Assembly (NCBI GenBank): GCA_003342815.1
Contig: PTEX01000024.1
Coordinates: forward strand, 6,138,786 to 6,202,785
Source: Eudromia elegans
Lineage: Eukaryota > Chordata > Aves > Tinamiformes > Tinamidae
Direction: 5' to 3'
Length of the DNA stretch: 64,000 nt
Shown here: positions 61,468-64,000 of the stretch, piece after piece
Layout: the number at the start of each line of letters is the position of its first letter
How positions within the stretch are numbered: position 1 is the first letter of the stretch
Program-made: the position numbers and the translations under genes
Notes under the pieces: generated by a model
What the model saw: only the letters and a program-made list of their open reading frames with translations
The model's database searches: none
Told to the model about the DNA's origin: nothing

Positions 61468-61545
61468 TGACGTGCAGAGCACAGCGCTGCAGCACCCGCA
61501 ATGTCCTGACATGCAGAGCAGAGCGCTGCAGCACCCACAACCTGC
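61468..61545. repeat. 39-bp tandem duplication
   Basis: Two adjacent 39-bp copies start at 61468 and 61507, sharing gcagagca and gcgctgcagcaccc blocks with about six differences. The divergence suggests an older duplication than the 50-bp minisatellite. Overlapping frames on both strands show the duplication as repeated peptide segments, which is not evidence of coding. Confidence 0.85.
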
Positions 61546-63404
61546 GCACTCATGCTAGGCCCTCTGGATCGCCACACGAGGATCGTAGCCAGGTTGCTAA
61601 TTCCAGAAATCTGACATTTCTCAAGATGAGGCCAAACGTGTTTACAGATGGATTTGGGAGTTTATTCAAGCTGAAAGGTACCTCTCATCTTTTGAAATGT
61701 CAGGCTGCTGCTCCAAGAGAAATGAGTACAAGAGATAGAGCCACTGCTGCACAGCTGCAGTTTTAAATGAGCACTGTCTGATGGAGGATCCCTACCCTCA
61801 AACAGCCCCGTGTTTGGATATGATGTATTGGCTACGCTGGCAGAGTGTAGTTACTTGAGCCCACTGGTTATTTGCTTTCAACTGTGCAGATCTCAGAATG
61901 TTTGCCTGAGCTTCCCCAGCAGTCCTCAGATTCCTGTGCCCTTTATAGTCCTTATATCCATTGCAACAGCTGTAATGTCTTCACTGGTGAGGTTGTCCTT
62001 TGTGAATGAGCGTTTAGTGAGCAGTGAATTTGCTGTGGAGCTGCCCTGTCCCTAGGGCAGCTGCAGCCCTGACCTGGGGAGTCTCCCTGTGTGTCTGCAG
62101 GACTGGTTACCTTGGTGCTGCAGGAGCAGGGGGGAGCTGCAGGAATGAACATGCCAGAGAACTGCTCTGCTGTTGCCTGCTCCCACTCCAGAACATGCAG
62201 CTCCCATGCAATTTATCTGCTCTGCGCTTTAGAGTTCTTTATAAAATCCCCATGCAATATCTAAGCATTCACACGATAATGTACATATAACCTATATTCT
62301 GTCTGGAGATGCTTTTAAACAGGAATTATTTATTCAGAATACAGAACATGTCTTTTTATTTTCAACCTGGATGAATTCAATACCTGGTCTTTACCATTTT
62401 CCTCCAGATTGCCAGGATATGGAGAATGCCATGCTCTGGAAATCAAACAGACAGGCCGGACGCTAAAGCGGGCTTAGTAAATCACACGTCTGTGCAATCG
62501 TCTGGTCGTTAGAGAAACACAACTGGGTTGTTCTCCTGGTGCTGGGATCGCGTTGCTGATGCGGGTTTGCTGGTGCTGCTCAGGACTCAGCTGAACCGCT
62601 GGTTGGGCCTCCTGAGAGCAGGACGACTCGTGTTTAGCTGCGTATCAGTCAGCGCAGAATTAAAGGTTGGATTAGGTGTGGCAGCTGCAAGGTTGGAGGT
62701 GGCAGCAGGGCTCTGAAGGACTGGGTCACCTCCCTTCCATTAGGAGTGAAAAAAAGGAAAAGAAAAAAGGTGAGGCAGCTTGGAAAACCTGCCTGTGCGT
62801 TTCCGATGTTTATCTCCTAGGTTTCCTCTCTCTTTAGCAGAAGTGTCTGTTGTCTGCACAAAACTTATTACGTATCTCGGCGTTTGACATAAGCTGTTTT
62901 ATTTTCACTTGTCTCTTCAAACAATTTCATGATAGTCTCTCTTCTTTTTCTCCCATCTGGCACCCTTTTGTGAGGACAAATATCGATATTAGATCTCTTG
63001 TGCTTGTGTGGAGAAAGGAGGCATAATGATGCTTAAATGACTTTTCAATCAAACAAGCGCTGCCGCTTCGGGCGAGGGGAGGGCTTGTGCAGTTTGTCCT
63101 CTGGAGTCTCTTTTGTGAGCAAAAGCAGCAGATTAGGTCTGTATGAACAGGCCTCTGCCTAGCTGTAAATAAGAACGGTCCCTCAATGGCAGCTAAGCTG
63201 TTCAGAGCGCTGCAGGAACAGGGCTCTGAGGGTGGTAGGAAACCCCTGGAGACGCTGGCCCTGTGCAATGGCCTCCCGGGGAGCTGGGTTGTCCCTGCCC
63301 CTCTACGTCACCTGCCTGCAGGGGCCTTTTCTGAGCTCTCTGTGCCGCTGGCTGGGAGATGCTGGGCATCGAGGAAAGCCTGTTGCCTTCTGTCACCCGT
63401 TGCA
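61546..63404. other. Non-coding stretch
   Basis: About 1.9 kb with no supportable gene or repeat. Composition is mixed. Open frames reach 118 codons at the left edge and 113 on the minus strand near 63 kb, none with a recognisable domain. Confidence 0.5.
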
Positions 63405-63560
63405 CAGCGCGGGAGGCAGGAGGTGCCATCCCCGCGAGTACGTTTCCGTGCGCGGGAGCAGACGGGGCTGCCCGTGAGGAGCAGCCATGACAATAACGCA
63501 GCGCTCCCTTTGCTCTGCCGGAGGCGGCACTTGCGGTCCTGGGACATCCCACCCGCAGGC
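63405..63560. other. CpG-rich patch
   Basis: About 16 CpGs in 155 bp. Frames of 157, 142 and 122 codons overlap here on both strands, which is the pattern of GC-rich non-coding DNA and not of a single exon. No domain recognised. Confidence 0.45.
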
Positions 63561-64000
63561 AGTTCAATCCCGGCCTTTCCGTGTCCTCCCAGGGAATGCA
63601 CCCACGTGCTAAGATTCGGATTGTGGTCATCGGCGTGGATTTGTGATGCCTTGTGTTGATGTGGTTGCAAAAACAACTAGGTGTACCAGCTGTCCTGGGT
63701 TAATAAGCATAGGGGAAAGGGGTAAAGCTGCAGTGCCTACTAATACAATCCTAATTCAGTTATTGTTAATACAAACTATATTTTCCATCGATTAAAATTG
63801 ATATATTTAATAAGACAGTAAAAAAAGCCCTTAAATTGAAGTAAAGTGTTAAAGTGAAATAACTTAAAGCTAAGTCTGACTTTGGTCGCACCGCTACACC
63901 CAGCGTCCCAGAGGACCCCAGTGCCTAACAATTATCAGCCGTGTGTGTTAGACTGAGCGTGTATTTGCTGCTACAGCAAACAAACATTTACACCTAATGA
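63561..64000. other. Non-coding end of window, possible LTR-like start
   Basis: From 63691 the sequence reads tgtcctgggttaat, which resembles the first bases of some avian endogenous retrovirus LTRs, followed by an AT-rich stretch with many taa and tta triplets, then a GC-richer part near 63.89-63.93 kb. The window ends before any second terminus, polyadenylation signal or internal region could be seen. It remains a suggestion only. Confidence 0.2.

Noticed and set aside
63186-63659. 157-codon plus-strand frame
   Set aside because: Overlapped by 142- and 122-codon frames on the other strand in a CpG-rich patch; the pattern is that of GC-rich sequence with few stops. No domain.
1-64000. CRISPR arrays, bacterial operons, insertion sequences
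   Set aside because: No spaced direct-repeat array, no ribosome-binding-site-led long frames and no high coding density; the window is plainly a vertebrate non-coding region.

Overview
The window looks like non-coding, mostly single-copy vertebrate DNA, most likely from a bird. The reasons are: one clear CR1 LINE remnant, no SINE family, very few interspersed repeats in 64 kb, an AT-leaning background, and short compact CpG-rich patches scattered through it. A crocodilian or turtle cannot be excluded by reading alone. Nothing bacterial or viral is present in working form.

I could not support any protein-coding gene, tRNA or rRNA. The longest open frames (184, 157, 151 and 148 codons) carry no domain I recognise, run through homopolymers, tandem repeats or CpG-rich patches, and overlap other open frames of similar length. 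The window is best read as an intergenic desert or the inside of a long intron. Exons that are short, or known only from transcripts, could be missed.

Layout. 0-18 kb: plain AT-leaning sequence with simple repeats, one doubtful old CR1 trace near 4.6 kb and a three-part nuclear-receptor half-site cluster at 14.6 kb. 18.5-19.7 kb: two CpG-rich patches and a 50-bp minisatellite of three near-identical copies. 20-28 kb: AT-rich DNA, a 25-bp tandem repeat at 26.4 kb and an AT-rich block with octamer-like motifs near 28 kb. 33 kb: an A/C homopolymer cluster. 36.6 kb: the clear CR1 remnant. 39.5 kb: the most CpG-dense patch. 40.2-40.7 kb: an AT-rich block with a perfect hairpin. 45-55 kb: several CpG patches alternate with AT-rich blocks, with a 27-nt poly(A) run and a 24-nt poly(T) run. 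55.66-55.78 kb: a 123-bp inverted repeat that would fold as a 32-pair stem, the most distinctive structure here. 61-64 kb: two more CpG patches, a 39-bp duplication and a possible LTR-like start cut off by the window end.

No set of genes works together here. Any function is probably regulatory (enhancer-like AT-rich blocks, orphan CpG patches) or structural RNA. All CpG and motif counts were made by eye, and family matches rest on memory of consensus sequences, not on searches.
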